Of a DNA stretch of 64,000 bases, positions 10,445 through 21,500 are shown piece by piece. The position numbers and the translations under genes are program-made. This DNA comes from Guyanagaster necrorhizus. Taxonomy: Eukaryota > Basidiomycota > Agaricomycetes > Agaricales > Physalacriaceae. The notes below the pieces were generated by a model. That model was not told the origin of the DNA and did no database searches. It was given only the letters and a program-made list of their open reading frames with translations. The stretch's first letter is position 1, and the number at the start of each line of letters is the position of its first letter. Where the stretch lies: the NCBI RefSeq assembly GCF_019112545.1, contig NW_025064902.1:1-64000 (forward strand), written 5' to 3'.

Positions 10445-13400
10445 TCAATCTACTGGGATAACGTTGAGCATCTTGAGGTAACCATTGTGCATATCATGAG
10501 GCAAGGGCTTGGTGAACATATCTGCAGGGTTTGTGTTCCCTCGAACAAACTCGACACGTAATTCACCATCCTTCATGAGCTCCCTAATGAAATACTTTCG
10601 AATACAGATATGCTTGACTTTCTGATGGGACTGTGTATTTGTCGTTAATGCTACAGCACCCTGGTTGTCACCATACAATACACCAGGGTGAGGCTGAAGT
10701 AGTTGGACCTCAGCCATCCAAGACAATATCCACATCATCTGTTGTGCTGCACGAGTAAAGGAAATGTATTCAGCCTTGACAGTGGACAGGACGACGGTAG
10801 CCTAATGCTTTGAGCTCCAGCAAATTGGACCACCCGCCATGGTGAAGACATAGCTGGACGTCAAATGAGTCATATCCCTACAACCTCCATAGTCTGCATC
10901 TACAAATCCAACAGGTGTTAACGGCTGCTCACACAAAAAGGAGATACCAAGGTCTATTGTCTCCTTTATGTACCCAAGGACATGTATTAATGCTTTTCAG
11001 TGCTCTATTCCTGGGTTAGACTGGAAGCAAGTGAGCAGGCTCACAGGAAAGCATAAGTTGGGACGAGTTGCAAGCTGTCCCCACATAACATGGCCTAGCA
11101 GTCATCAGTATGAGAATCTTTTCATAGCGTCCTTCTCTGCTTGGGTATTCGGAGACTGTGATATGTCGAGTACGATTCCAACAGGTAGGGGGGTGGTCCG
11201 TGATCATACATATCCAAGGTTGAAGTCTAAAAATACATTCTCCTAATATAGATACTGCAAGAAGGTGATGGTGCCAGCCTCAAGATCTTGTTCAATCTTT
11301 ATCCCCAGAAAGTAACAGTTCTCCCCCATATTGGTGAGCTCCTATTTCTCCTCTAATTTCTTCTTTCATCGGCTCGCCTCCTCTGTAGTCGACAATGCTT
11401 CTCACACATCATCAGTGTAAGTATCTGTGATGGTATACTCATCTCTAGACTTGCCAATGGTGTGTACACATGGGTCTGCCTTTGATACATGGTATCCAAA
11501 GTCTTCATAGGTTTTTCCAAGCATCTCAAACCAATCATGGCCACCCTGTATAGTCCCATAAATAGTATAGACAAGTTTGCACACCTTATCCTCTTGTCCT
11601 TCGACTACGTACCCTGAGGGCTGACACATATAGATGTCTTCTTTTGTCTCACTATTCAAGTATGTTGAAATGAAGTCCACTTGCTATAGGACAAGATCGA
11701 GCTTTGCTGCAACAGCAGCTGACATCCATACAGATTCAAGATGGATCACCACAGCCCAAGTGTCGTTATAGTCAAGTCTATACTGTTGAGTATAGCCCTT
11801 CCCAACAAGCCTCACCTTGTCTCTGATCCAGTTACCATCGCTATCCTATTTCATACTATAGACTCATTTACAATCCATCACGTTTACACCTACTGATCTG
11901 TCGACTAGGTCTCATGTATGCTTTGTCATATGCATTTGGTATTCCACATCCATAGCTGCCTTCCATCGCTCTTCATCAACACGCAGTGCATCTTGATGAT
12001 TTTATGGGATGTATAGGTTAGGTGGATTACCAGAAGCCATTGAAGCATATGGCTGTTTGCTGTTGGTTGTCCAGTTATTTCTGCTTGCATGGGCCTCAGC
12101 TTCTCGTTGCTTTGACATCAGAGATTCGGCAGCATCAGCACTGGGACACATTAAGTGTGTTGATCAGCAAAGAGTTGGTTCTGTGGGAGCATCTGGCATT
12201 TGCTCAGTTGACTCAGTTGGCTCAGTTAGCATAGGCATCTCGATATGAGTAGAAGTGGTGAGTGCAGGTTCATCCTCCATCTCTCCTACACTCACACTTT
12301 GGTGTGCTGGTCCTTCATCAAAGATGACATCACGAGACATGAACACATGTCCTGATTGATCAAGTACATGGTAATTGGACCCTGAGTATCCCAGAAAGGT
12401 GCATTTCTTTAATCGATCATCGAGTTTGCTTCTGTCATCTACCAAAACCCCACCAGCTATAGGTTTCTTTGCCCAGCAAGTGGATCTGAACACTTGTAAA
12501 AATCCCATATTCTGTCGTCGCTTCGAGAAACCCTCTGCTAGTACCACTCCAGGATGGCGACTCAAAAGAACAAGGTTTCGCGTGAAGATTAACATAGAGG
12601 CAGCCTCAGCCCAGTAGTGGTCAGCGAGGTCAGAGTCACTTAGTAGAGCTCTTGTATCCTCCATAGTGGTGCATAGGGCATGTTCAGCTAATCTATTCTG
12701 GGCTGATGAGTGGAGTGCAGTTAATTCCAGGATGATCCCATGCTTCTTGCAATATTGTTTCCACTTTACTCCTGCAAAAGCATGATCAGCACATATACAC
12801 TTAAGCTTTCGGCCAGTCTGGGTCTCAGCCATATGCCTATATCTGTCAAAAGCAGCCATGGTAGTGTCATCTGCTTTGTCTGCCAGGAATTCCTCCACCT
12901 TGAACAATGTACCACTATTGACGAATATCATCATATAAGTCTTTCCACTCAGTGATGTCATTCGAGACGGTTCCCACATATCTGTTGCAACAAGCTCCAG
13001 TGGGTCGACATTGGGATTGGTGGGCTCATCGAAGGGATGACAAGCATGTCTTGCTAGAATACAGTCCTCACAGCATTCTTGGATAGACTCTGAGGTAATT
13101 TCCAAGCCATCCACCAGCCTTTTTGATGTCATCTCCTTGATTTTTGCAGGGCTCATATGGACAAAACGATGGTGCCAAGTACTCAGCAAAGTGGGAGATG
13201 AGCGGGATGCCATAGCTTGGAGGCTAGGTGCAACATTCAGCACATACATGCCATCTGAGTCTCACCCAGCAAAGATCTCTTTACCAGACTTATTCTAGAC
13301 AATTGCACAGCCATCAGAGAATACAGTTGACAACCCAGCCTTGTCTAAAGTGCTTATGGAGATGAGATTTGTGGTGAGTGAAGGTGAATGCAAGGCATTT

Positions 13401-14680
13401 TTGAAGGTGAGCTTAATATCTCTTCTATTCAGTCTGAAGACCTTTGTTGCTGTACTCTGGCCTAGGATCTCGAATGTTCCCTTTCCCTCAACTGCAGATG
13501 AGCCAGTATGGAAAGCTACTGGCGTGTACTCTGTGAAGTCATTATGATTCCTGAAGAAGTAATCACTCGTGCCAGAATCTATGAAGGTTAGAGTGATGGC
13601 TGGGGTACGGCCTTTGAACGTAGTCATGACAAAGGCTGTTGTAGCAGGGTCAGCCTCATATGTAAAGTGTCCTACATTCTCAATGTTAGCCTTGCTAGTG
13701 TCTATACTCTTGACAGAAGATATCTCATCATCTCCAGCAACATCTTCATCATCAGAGTCATCAATGTCAGTGAGAGAAGGCATTTCGAGGTCTGTCTCTT
13801 CTTCAACCTTTGACATCAATATAGTGCTGCTCTCTGTTTCATCCCAGTGCCAGAAGGAATGGGTACCATTCCACTTGTATATCCTTTCGCCAGTGCTGCC
13901 ATCCTCAATTACAATGCTGTCATCATCATGATCAGCTTCCACTGTAGTAGCATGCACAGCAAGTACAAAATACCTTGTAGTATCGGCCATGGTGTTTGAG
14001 ATTGCCTGGTTTGCACAGCGAGATCAGCCGAAGTTGGCAGGGAATTGTCTCTCCTTTCTCCCTCCTGGCCAATAACAATTCTTGGTGGTGTGCCTAATCT
14101 TATCACAGGCCTTGCAATCTGGATTGTGACATCCACGTACCACGACAGAGGTTCCGACTCCAGCTGTAAGTGCTTGGGAGTTGGCAGGACCTTTATCCAC
14201 TGTATGAAGCATGGCGGCATGGGTTTGGAGATGGGAAAACACATCAGAGGACATTGGCATGTCATATAAACTTGGGAGGATAGGCATCCAGTGATCAGTC
14301 AGGATTATCAAGTGAATAATTATTCTCTTGAACTCCTGATCACTCAATGCTGTGGTTTGAAGGTCATTCACAGCTCGTCATTTCATGCGCAGGTTGGCGA
14401 TGTGGATATTGATATCACTGTTTCCATCAAACTTCACCACATTCAGCAATGCCTCAGCCTCAGAAAGAGCCATATCCATTTTCTTTGCATGTTCCACAGC
14501 AACAGAGTCCCAGCATTCCTTTGCCATTTCATCAGTCTTGACCCCTAGACTAATGGAGTCGAGAATGTTGAGAACAATGTTCGAGTGGGTGAGCTGATCA
14601 TAAAAGACCCACTTGTCATACGAGGAAGAGGATGAGTATATGGGAGTAGAGTCTGGTGGGAGGGGTGTGGTAGTAGCCAT
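10445..14680 (-). pseudogene. Copia gag-pol, inactivated
   Basis: Gag starts with an ATG at 14,680 (KWVFYDQLTHSNIV). A CX2CX4HX4C knuckle (CKACDKIRHTTKNC) lies near 14,090, and the protease has FIDSGTSDYFF near 13,570. Integrase (HHRFVHMSPAKI, CEDCILARH, then the rve core with DMWEPSRMTSL and CICADHAFAG) spans 13,249-12,300. RT includes VDFISTYLNSE and QPSGYV and ends TDTYTDDV (11,680-11,402). RNase H spans 10,738-10,445 (VLYGDNQGAVAL, HICIRKYFIREL, ADMFTKPLPHD). Defects include minus-strand stops at 13,295-13,297 (TAG), 13,262-13,264 (TGA) and 11,684-11,686 (TAG where QQVDF is expected). A frame change separates gag ORFs near 14,000-14,370. Most stops fit CAG-to-TAG or CGA-to-TGA transitions. 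Confidence 0.9.
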
Positions 14681-14968
14681 GGCTGTGGTAGTGGTGGTGG
14701 GGATGGCAGGACAGACAGTAGTTCCTGCAATGTATCCCCATAGGCCTTTTCTCTTCAGTAACTCAGTAAGTTGGAGTTTTCATGAGGCATAGTTCTTCCT
14801 GTTGAAATGGCTACTCATGTCAGGGAGGATAGTGACTCCCGACATCAACAATATCGTTTAGGGGTGTGGTGTAAAGTGGTGAGAGTAGTGGTATGGTATA
14901 AATTCAAGCAGTAAGTTGAGTCGAAATTCCATTGCATATTCTTCTTGACTGAGTAGTTATAGGCAACA

Positions 14969-14981
14969 GGGCCTCATAACC
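14969..14981 (-). other. Copia primer-binding site, half-tRNA(iMet) type
   Basis: The plus strand carries GGGCCTCATAACC immediately left of the 5' LTR. This is the anticodon-stem/loop sequence of eukaryotic initiator tRNA-Met (contains CTCATAA), so the minus-strand site GGTTATGAGGCCC would pair with an internally cleaved initiator tRNA. The adjacency to the LTR edge set independently by the target duplication makes the call firm. Confidence 0.8.
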
Positions 14982-15170
14982 TATTGACAGAAGAATATAT
15001 GTGAGTATCTCAGTCAGGCACAACATGAGTGAAGCAACTGAGGCATACAGATAGGAACGGCTGGACTATATAGGTGATTGGGAAATGACAGGAGGTGTAA
15101 GTATATATAAGGCAAATAGAGTGAGTGATCAAAAGTAAGATAAGATGAAACGTATGGATATCCTCCAACA
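14982..15170 (-). repeat. Copia 5' LTR
   Basis: This 189-bp partner of 10,241-10,429 is bounded by the primer-binding site on the left and the CTGAC target duplication on the right. Confidence 0.92.
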
Positions 15171-15254
15171 CTGACAGACAAGAATCCATCAATCAAGATT
15201 GTGGTCCGCAATGAGAGACATGGTCGGTTTGTGAAGGGGTGCTTTGGATGGTGA
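15171..15254 (+). pseudogene. F-box/LRR-type protein, 3' end beyond the copia insertion
   Basis: Removing the copia element and one copy of CTGAC joins the plus-strand frame ...AQKLKMLT to DKNPSIKIVVRNERHGRF, ending at a TGA at 15,252-15,254. The frame is maintained exactly across the junction, which confirms that the insertion interrupted a coding exon. About 27 codons remain on this side. Confidence 0.75.
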
Positions 15255-17270
15255 TTCAACTGTTGGGTACTCACTAACGAGGTGGTGTTATATCTGTTCT
15301 ATTATCATGCAGGCTCTAAATTTTCTCCATTACACAGTGGGATGTCTTCACAAGCATCAGGCCTCCTGAAGTTTCCACCGGTGCAAATCCTACTACTCCA
15401 ATGGCTTTATGTTGTATAAAAGTATATTTCATGAAAAGACATTTATAGTATAATGGCTTTCTTGGTATGAGTTTGTATAATACAAATAGCTCCGAACATT
15501 CCTTGTCGGGGTACATAGGACTATGGTGTAATTATTATGAAAAGGGAATGGATTTTGTTGTATCATGCAACTACCTAATGATAGATGCCTATTTCAACAG
15601 GCCTCTTCAGCTGCTTTAGTTGCAATTATTCATAATGTATGGTGGGTCTGAAGGGATGTTGAAGGGGGTCGCAATGTAGAAAGAAAAGTGAGCTACGGAA
15701 GGCGCAGAGCAATCCGTTACACAGCCACCACAAATTCTTATCCGCGTCCATGTCGTTCCGCCGTTCCACCTTCTTGACATTATGAAGCCACGTACAACTC
15801 AATAATTCGCCGATTTGTCTAGATTCTGCAAAGGTGTAGGAATAGGTGAGTTTCTTCTACTACCACTGCAAAACTTCGAGCTTCAGCTGACAGCAAGGAG
15901 ATTCTTCCTAGCATGAAGATTGCCCTATATACAAAGATTTACGCTTCGAAGAACGTGTAAGAAGGCCTTATCTTCTAAAGCGAGGGACATTTGCGTAGTA
16001 CCTCTCAGAATTTACTGGACTCTGAGATGGTAATTGCCTATGTAAATGGTAAGCGTTGCCACTGCATATATTCGACACCCTTCATTGGTACTGCCTCTGA
16101 GCTCACTACGATGTCCAGATGCAGCTCTGGTACAGTTGCATGTTACCATGAAGAACTTTGCAACTGTAAAGATCAATTGTGCTGTCCAAGCTCCCGACTG
16201 AGATTGTCATTTATTTCGAAGGGTTCCTTAGGTGAGTTTTCCGGTTATTTCCTGCTCTTTTATACGCCTGACAAGTTAAATCATTTTGTCGCTGTTTGTC
16301 CCTATCTGGTGCTCCTAGGACCAATTCTCGCATTGCATTACTGTCTAACTTCCTGATTTCATGAAGTTTGGCGCAAGACTCGACGTGTTCGTGTTCTCTG
16401 TACCAAGCACGACCGTAGGTATGATACCAGCCACGGATCGACACGCACAAGGATACCACGCCTTTGAGCAGGAACCATCACCACGGCTTCTTGTTTCACT
16501 ATACGGCACTCCTCATGCCCGTCTCGTGTCGTCCCTGTCTATTCTCAACACCTCCCTCTGTGGTCTCGGTGTTTGAGCCTCATGAGAGGAACCGGTCCTC
16601 TTTAAAAATAGATACTCTGCTCACCCACAGCGACACGGGTGCTACATATCCTACCGAGTCGCACGTCGATGCCAATGGCCAGCCGGAACATCGTTCCTGA
16701 CCCGGCGTCGGTACGGTCGTTGCTGTGGTGGTATCTTCCCTCCATATGATGTTCAAACCACGTTCCAGACTCTCATTACAGCATATCTTACATGCACTCC
16801 TTCCCTTACACCTGTTTCTGCCCTTCATAAAATCAAGGCCTGACGCAGTCAATTGTTTGGGCTTCATCGGTATGCTTTTGGCATCGAATTAGAACTGCGT
16901 CTACCTTTTGTGTCCTTCTGTCGGCGTGGAGTACTAGCACTGCAATGCACCGTATAGCCCTTGCTGTTGGAGAAACTATAGAGGACGGACATGATCCGGA
17001 ACTAGTCCCGTTAGTGGTCAGTTTTTTTTTTGCCGGTGCTTAGCCGTGAGGCCGCCAGTGTGCGGACAGCCTCTCAGAACAATAACATTATCTTGTATGT
17101 AGGGCGCTCGCGGCAAATGATATTGTTTGATGCTACCGGGGCGGCCCTGATGAGACGAGAAGATGCCGTCGCGAAGCACGCACACATCAGCCGAATTGAC
17201 TTTTGCAAAGCGCAATGATTCGTCACCCGACCAGTGGCAACCGTCTCCGAAGCGACAGCCCTCAAAGCGT
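15255..17270. other. Spacer upstream of pheromone gene 2; no gene confidently recognised
   Basis: There are several ORFs of 60-121 aa (for example 15,991-16,356 plus, with a hydrophobic end), but no conserved motif. I specifically looked for STE3-type receptor helices and could not support one. If a diverged receptor remnant exists in the window, this 2-kb interval is the likeliest place. Confidence 0.3.
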
Positions 17271-17279
17271 TAAGGTATC

Positions 17280-17359
17280 TTATTGTCTACGCCAGGAAAA
17301 GTGCCGTTGCGCTTTGGGACGAGACAATAAGACCGGCCGCGCAAGGGCCACGTATAAAA
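17280..17359 (+). promoter_or_regulatory. Pheromone gene 2 promoter: inverted ACAATA pair and TATA box
   Basis: TTATTGT (17,280-17,286) and GACAATAA (17,323-17,330) repeat the inverted arrangement upstream of pheromone gene 1, with a wider gap (36 versus 16 bp). TATAAAA follows at 17,353-17,359, 102 bp before the ATG. A shared CTTCACC and an ACATCCTCAT motif also precede both start codons, indicating a duplicated promoter. Confidence 0.6.
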
Positions 17360-17461
17360 GGCTGCCATGAATCCTTCTCTGTCTTCACCTATTTACTACC
17401 TAGATCACACAGCTGCACTGGTCTGCGCTCATAATCTTCTACGAACATCCTCATAATATTT

Positions 17462-17578
17462 ATGGATAACTTCATCGAGTTCATCCTTGGCACGGTCGGG
17501 CTCAGTGTCCCGGATAACACTTCGCAGAATGAAGCGACTGAATTGTGTTCCACGGACGGGGGATGCGTTGTGTCATGA
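17462..17578 (+). CDS. Mating pheromone precursor 2 (CaaX lipopeptide)
   Basis: This 38-codon ORF begins MDNFIEFILG and ends STDGGCVVS then TGA. Its CVVS CaaX box predicts farnesylation and trimming as for precursor 1. The final 16 residues align without gaps with precursor 1 (QNEATELCSTDGGCVVS versus QNEAAEGWTMDGGCVVS), differing at five or six positions just before DGG. That is the part likely to set receptor specificity. Unlike copy 1 it has an additional cysteine seven residues before the CaaX cysteine. It has the same strand, start motif and promoter layout as the gene at 7,460, so the pair is a duplication separated by about 10 kb of F-box and copia sequence. Confidence 0.87.
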   Translation: MDNFIEFILGTVGLSVPDNTSQNEATELCSTDGGCVVS

Positions 17579-17643
17579 AAGGGGACGCTCTGTGTATAAA
17601 TTCGTGAGCCCTTCGTTCTTTTTCTGAATGACGTTGCTCACAG

Positions 17644-18597
17644 ATGACCGTCAGTAGTTGGGACCGGAGTTTCCAGACGTTTAATGGCTCTGATTGGTAG
17701 CAGGACTCCAAAGGAAACGTGGCTCATGGACGGTGTCTGAACATACAATCGCTTATTGTTTCTTTTTTTTTCATTGATGGACATTAAGACTGCCGCATCA
17801 TACCACCGCCGATGTAATGACATTCATGGACAGGATATACTTATTTTGATTGAAAGTTCACATGCCAGAAGCACCCGAATGTCTGAGAAGTGGGCGTGCC
17901 TTCAACGGAGAAAGCATGGGGAAAAAGTTAGTCAATAATAACAATAGACAATGGGAACGTTCTCGTCGGCAGGCTGCGAGGATAACTTACACCCGGGTCC
18001 TTGAAGCTGCTTCGGGGAGTTTTGGCGCTAAGGAGGAATTAATCGGTGAATTGAACGATGACTGGGAAATTATTTATTGTACATATTCGTTGAAATAGAT
18101 TTCTGATCTGCAGCAGGACGGACCGTAGTTTCTTCATTGGACTGCGTGGTGGGTTTCTTGAATGTTATCTGCCCATTGCATATCGTGTTGTCATTGAACC
18201 CCGCACTAATGACGCTGCGCTGCCGCGTAGCAGGGACACCTGTATGTATTTGAGGCGCGTGAGAACCTGGCGGTGATATCTGAATTGGGACGGATCGCGC
18301 GTTCAATCAGCTTTGGACTTAACTTCAACAAAGTAGCTGATTCTTTTGAACTTAGAGCTTAGACGTACAAGATCTCGAGAGGGCTCAAGAATTCCTTACA
18401 AGGGTATCCTATTAAAAAAGCGGCTGGTCAGGCAACGCCTCAATGCTTCTTAAGATAAAGTGCCCTATCACTGTCTTCCTTCAAGAAATGTACATCATCG
18501 ACGAAATATTTACACAAAGCATTATATACAAAAGACAGAGCAAACTTAATATAATGTCTACATATTATCCAATCCAGAATGAAATGAAGCACTAGTA
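17644..18597. other. Spacer between pheromone gene 2 and MSH2; no gene recognised
   Basis: Two short ORFs (17,850-18,098 plus, 82 aa; 18,070-18,306 minus, 78 aa) show no recognisable features or splice-supported extension. The right part forms the 3' flank of MSH2. Confidence 0.35.
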
Positions 18598-21500
18598 CTA
18601 GAGCGTAGCAAGCAAGGATTGAAGCCACGCATTGCCCTCTATTTTTGGTTGAAAGGCATCGAAGCATCGCTTCAGCTCTTCCAATTGGCTTTCCGCAGAG
18701 ATGCCATCAATATCTTCCATAACAACGTCTTCGTCATCACCTTGCTTCTGCGACGCAGCCCAAGTGGAGAGTAGCTCCTCAACGATGGCAATACCCTCAT
18801 TTGTCACTTCAACGGGTATGTCATCGTCGGTCGAATCGTTGGCTGGAAAAATAGTTTCAGGGTCCTATCCTCAAACGAAATCAAAAAAAAATGATGCTGA
18901 CCACCGCCAAAATCTTCCAGTTCCTCTGCCTTCCGACGTGCGAGCTTTGTAAACAAATCTTTTGAGCTTAGTACTTTTGAGAGACACAAGATGCACACCC
19001 TGACAACATTTTCTGGGAAATTCGCCAATTCGGCGACGTGGATACCAAAACTTTGGTCAGAAATACCTACACGAAACATTTTCGAGTAAGCGGATATTCC
19101 CGCTTGAACAAAGGCGCTTACCTGGCTCGACCTTGTAAAGCAGCGTAATATCACGTCGCTGATTCTCGTCGGGAGTATCAGCAACATGGGCCACCACATG
19201 TAAGTTCTTTACATGAGAAATTTGCTGGTCTAGCGCAGTAAGCTCATGAAAATGTGTTGCAAAAAGGCAAAATGCGTGTATCTTGGAAGCAATGTGTCTA
19301 AGGACTGACATCAGCAGGAACAACCTAGCAAATAAGTAGGCTTACTCTGAGATTGCCCAAGCTAAGCCAAATCCATCATACGTCGAGGTACCTACCACAG
19401 GTGAATGTTATTCTCAAAGATATCAGAAGCCGTCCTACCTCGTCCAAGTTCATCGATGATTATGAGAGAATTAGGAGTAGCCGACTGAAATTAGATGAGC
19501 CACCATACATAACAAATATCAAAACACCACTGACACGAAGGATGGTTGCCGTTTCCAACATTTCCGCCATGAAAGTGGAGACGCCCTTCAGCTGACTATC
19601 CCCTGCGCCCACGCGACATAAAACCGAGTCAAAGATAGGAAGTTTAGCCTCGGAACAAGGCACAAAGCATCCAGTCTGGGCCATGAGAGCAATCACACCC
19701 GTCTAAGGATACTTCATTAGATCTTAATTCAAAAAAGGGAATGGCATGAAAGCGAACTTGTCGAATGTAAGTTGATTTCCCACCCATATTGGGACCGGCT
19801 ACACAACCTTGAGCAAGATGATCGATGTAACAAAGGCTGGACGCTTACTGATGATCTGGAACTCGCTTTCGCCTGAAAGTATTGTGAGACGATATTTACC
19901 AGCGGGAGAGAAATAGCATACCTTTGATCATCTCAATATCATTGGCAATGAAATGAACGTCATCTTGGACTTCAAGGCAGGGATGTCTAGCATCCTTGAG
20001 GACTAGGCTTCCGACACCTATTGCATTGAATAAGCTTGGGGTGAGTGGACACAAAAAATAGCAGGCATACCCATTTCAAAGACCATCGGCTTGACGTATG
20101 GTTCAGGAGCATTAACAGACACGTGGGCGAAGCTTTGGTATAAATGAGCCATTTGTCCAAGCTCAATATGACGGACGCACCTGAGAATTACGTCGAGATG
20201 CGCGATGATATTATCCAGTGACTCTAGAATCGGGGTGTACGTGGCTACATCCAGGGGCATGAGAGCATGAGGAGAAAAGCAGACGTCTGTACTTACATGC
20301 TATGTTAACAACCTCTTTGACCAAGCCACTCTGGGTCCGGCTGTATTTGTCTGATATGTCCTTGAAATCTTCGGCAAGGTTTTTTAACGTCTTTGTGGTG
20401 AAGTAGACGCCGCTTTTAGTGGTTCCCAGCTCGATATACTTCTTCGTTGAAAGGCCCTTGGCATCCTATTATTCCACCTCAGCTCAAGCTGAAATGACTG
20501 AATGGCGACAACAAACATTTTTCGTTAGACGAAAGCAATATCCATACACTTGGCTGTTCTCTAGGTGAAGTTTCTTGTCGAGCTCCATCTTGAGATCGTG
20601 ACCGACGGATTGGTGTTCTTCATCAAGACCGTCACGAATCTGTAGAAAGGATCGTTCAAAGCACGTCCGCATGATTGCAGAAACAAAGGCAAACCATGGC
20701 AAGCTCCTCTGCATACTCTTTTAACCTCGGATCGAACTCTGGCTTGATGACATAGCTATGATGATCGAGCTGATCCAAGTCGAGCGTTTGCTCCACCATT
20801 TCACTATACTTTGAAAGGTTGGACCCGTGTTCCTGAAAAGAAAGTTACCACTAGTCGTGGATTAGACACCAAGGGCCTTACACGCAAAGCGGTGAGGTAA
20901 CCTTCGTCTATCAAGGACGTGTACTCCTCTTTGGTCTGAACATCGCTGAGTGTCTCGATCATGCCAGGAAGCTGCGGTCCTTCCAATCAATTCCACATCA
21001 ATCTGCGTGCCAAAAACGTTACCTTCAAGACAACTTGATACACGCGAACGACATCTTCGAGGGATGCCAGGGACTTCTGGAATCGCTTCGACAGCCGATG
21101 CAAATCGGGCATCACTTTCATGTAGTCATCCTGCATCATAACTCAGAACGATTCGACTTCATTCAAGCTAAAGCTTCTGACCTGAAGACTACGGCGAGAA
21201 TTTGAGTCGTCGACAAATATTTCCACCAAGTTTTGCCGTTTCCCTGTTTACCACAATTCATCTCATGAGACAGACGGAAAGTTCAACGAACATACGAATC
21301 TCATGGAGATTGATTAATGGCTGCTTGAGCCACGTAGCGAGAAGACGCGTGCCTTGAGCCGTTTTGCATTTGTTGAGGAGACCGAGAAGGGTCGTATTAC
21401 GTGTCGTTGTGCCCTACATCCGAAGTTAATGCGAGTGTCAGCAGCATACAAGAGCCGAAACTCACAGCGTTTCCAGGAGCTTCTGTCAAGTTCAGCGCGC

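Larger units (their letters stand above)
10241..15170 (-). mobile_element. Structurally complete Ty1/copia retrotransposon
   Basis: The element has two 189-bp LTRs (10,241-10,429 and 14,982-15,170), a purine-rich tract next to the 3' LTR (minus-strand ATGGGAGAG at 10,430-10,438) and a half-tRNA primer site next to the 5' LTR. It is flanked by a perfect 5-bp target duplication CTGAC (10,236-10,240 and 15,171-15,175). On the minus strand the order is gag, zinc knuckle, protease, integrase, RT, RNase H, i.e. Ty1/copia. The two LTRs differ at 7 of 189 positions by my count, all transitions. The coding region carries several nonsense and frame defects, so it is not autonomous. It sits inside the F-box/LRR gene and between the two pheromone genes. 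Confidence 0.95.

Noticed and set aside
15991..16356. Hydrophobic ORF between the pheromone genes as an STE3 receptor remnant
   Set aside because: Only one hydrophobic stretch, no receptor signature motifs, and no other helices in spliceable exons nearby.
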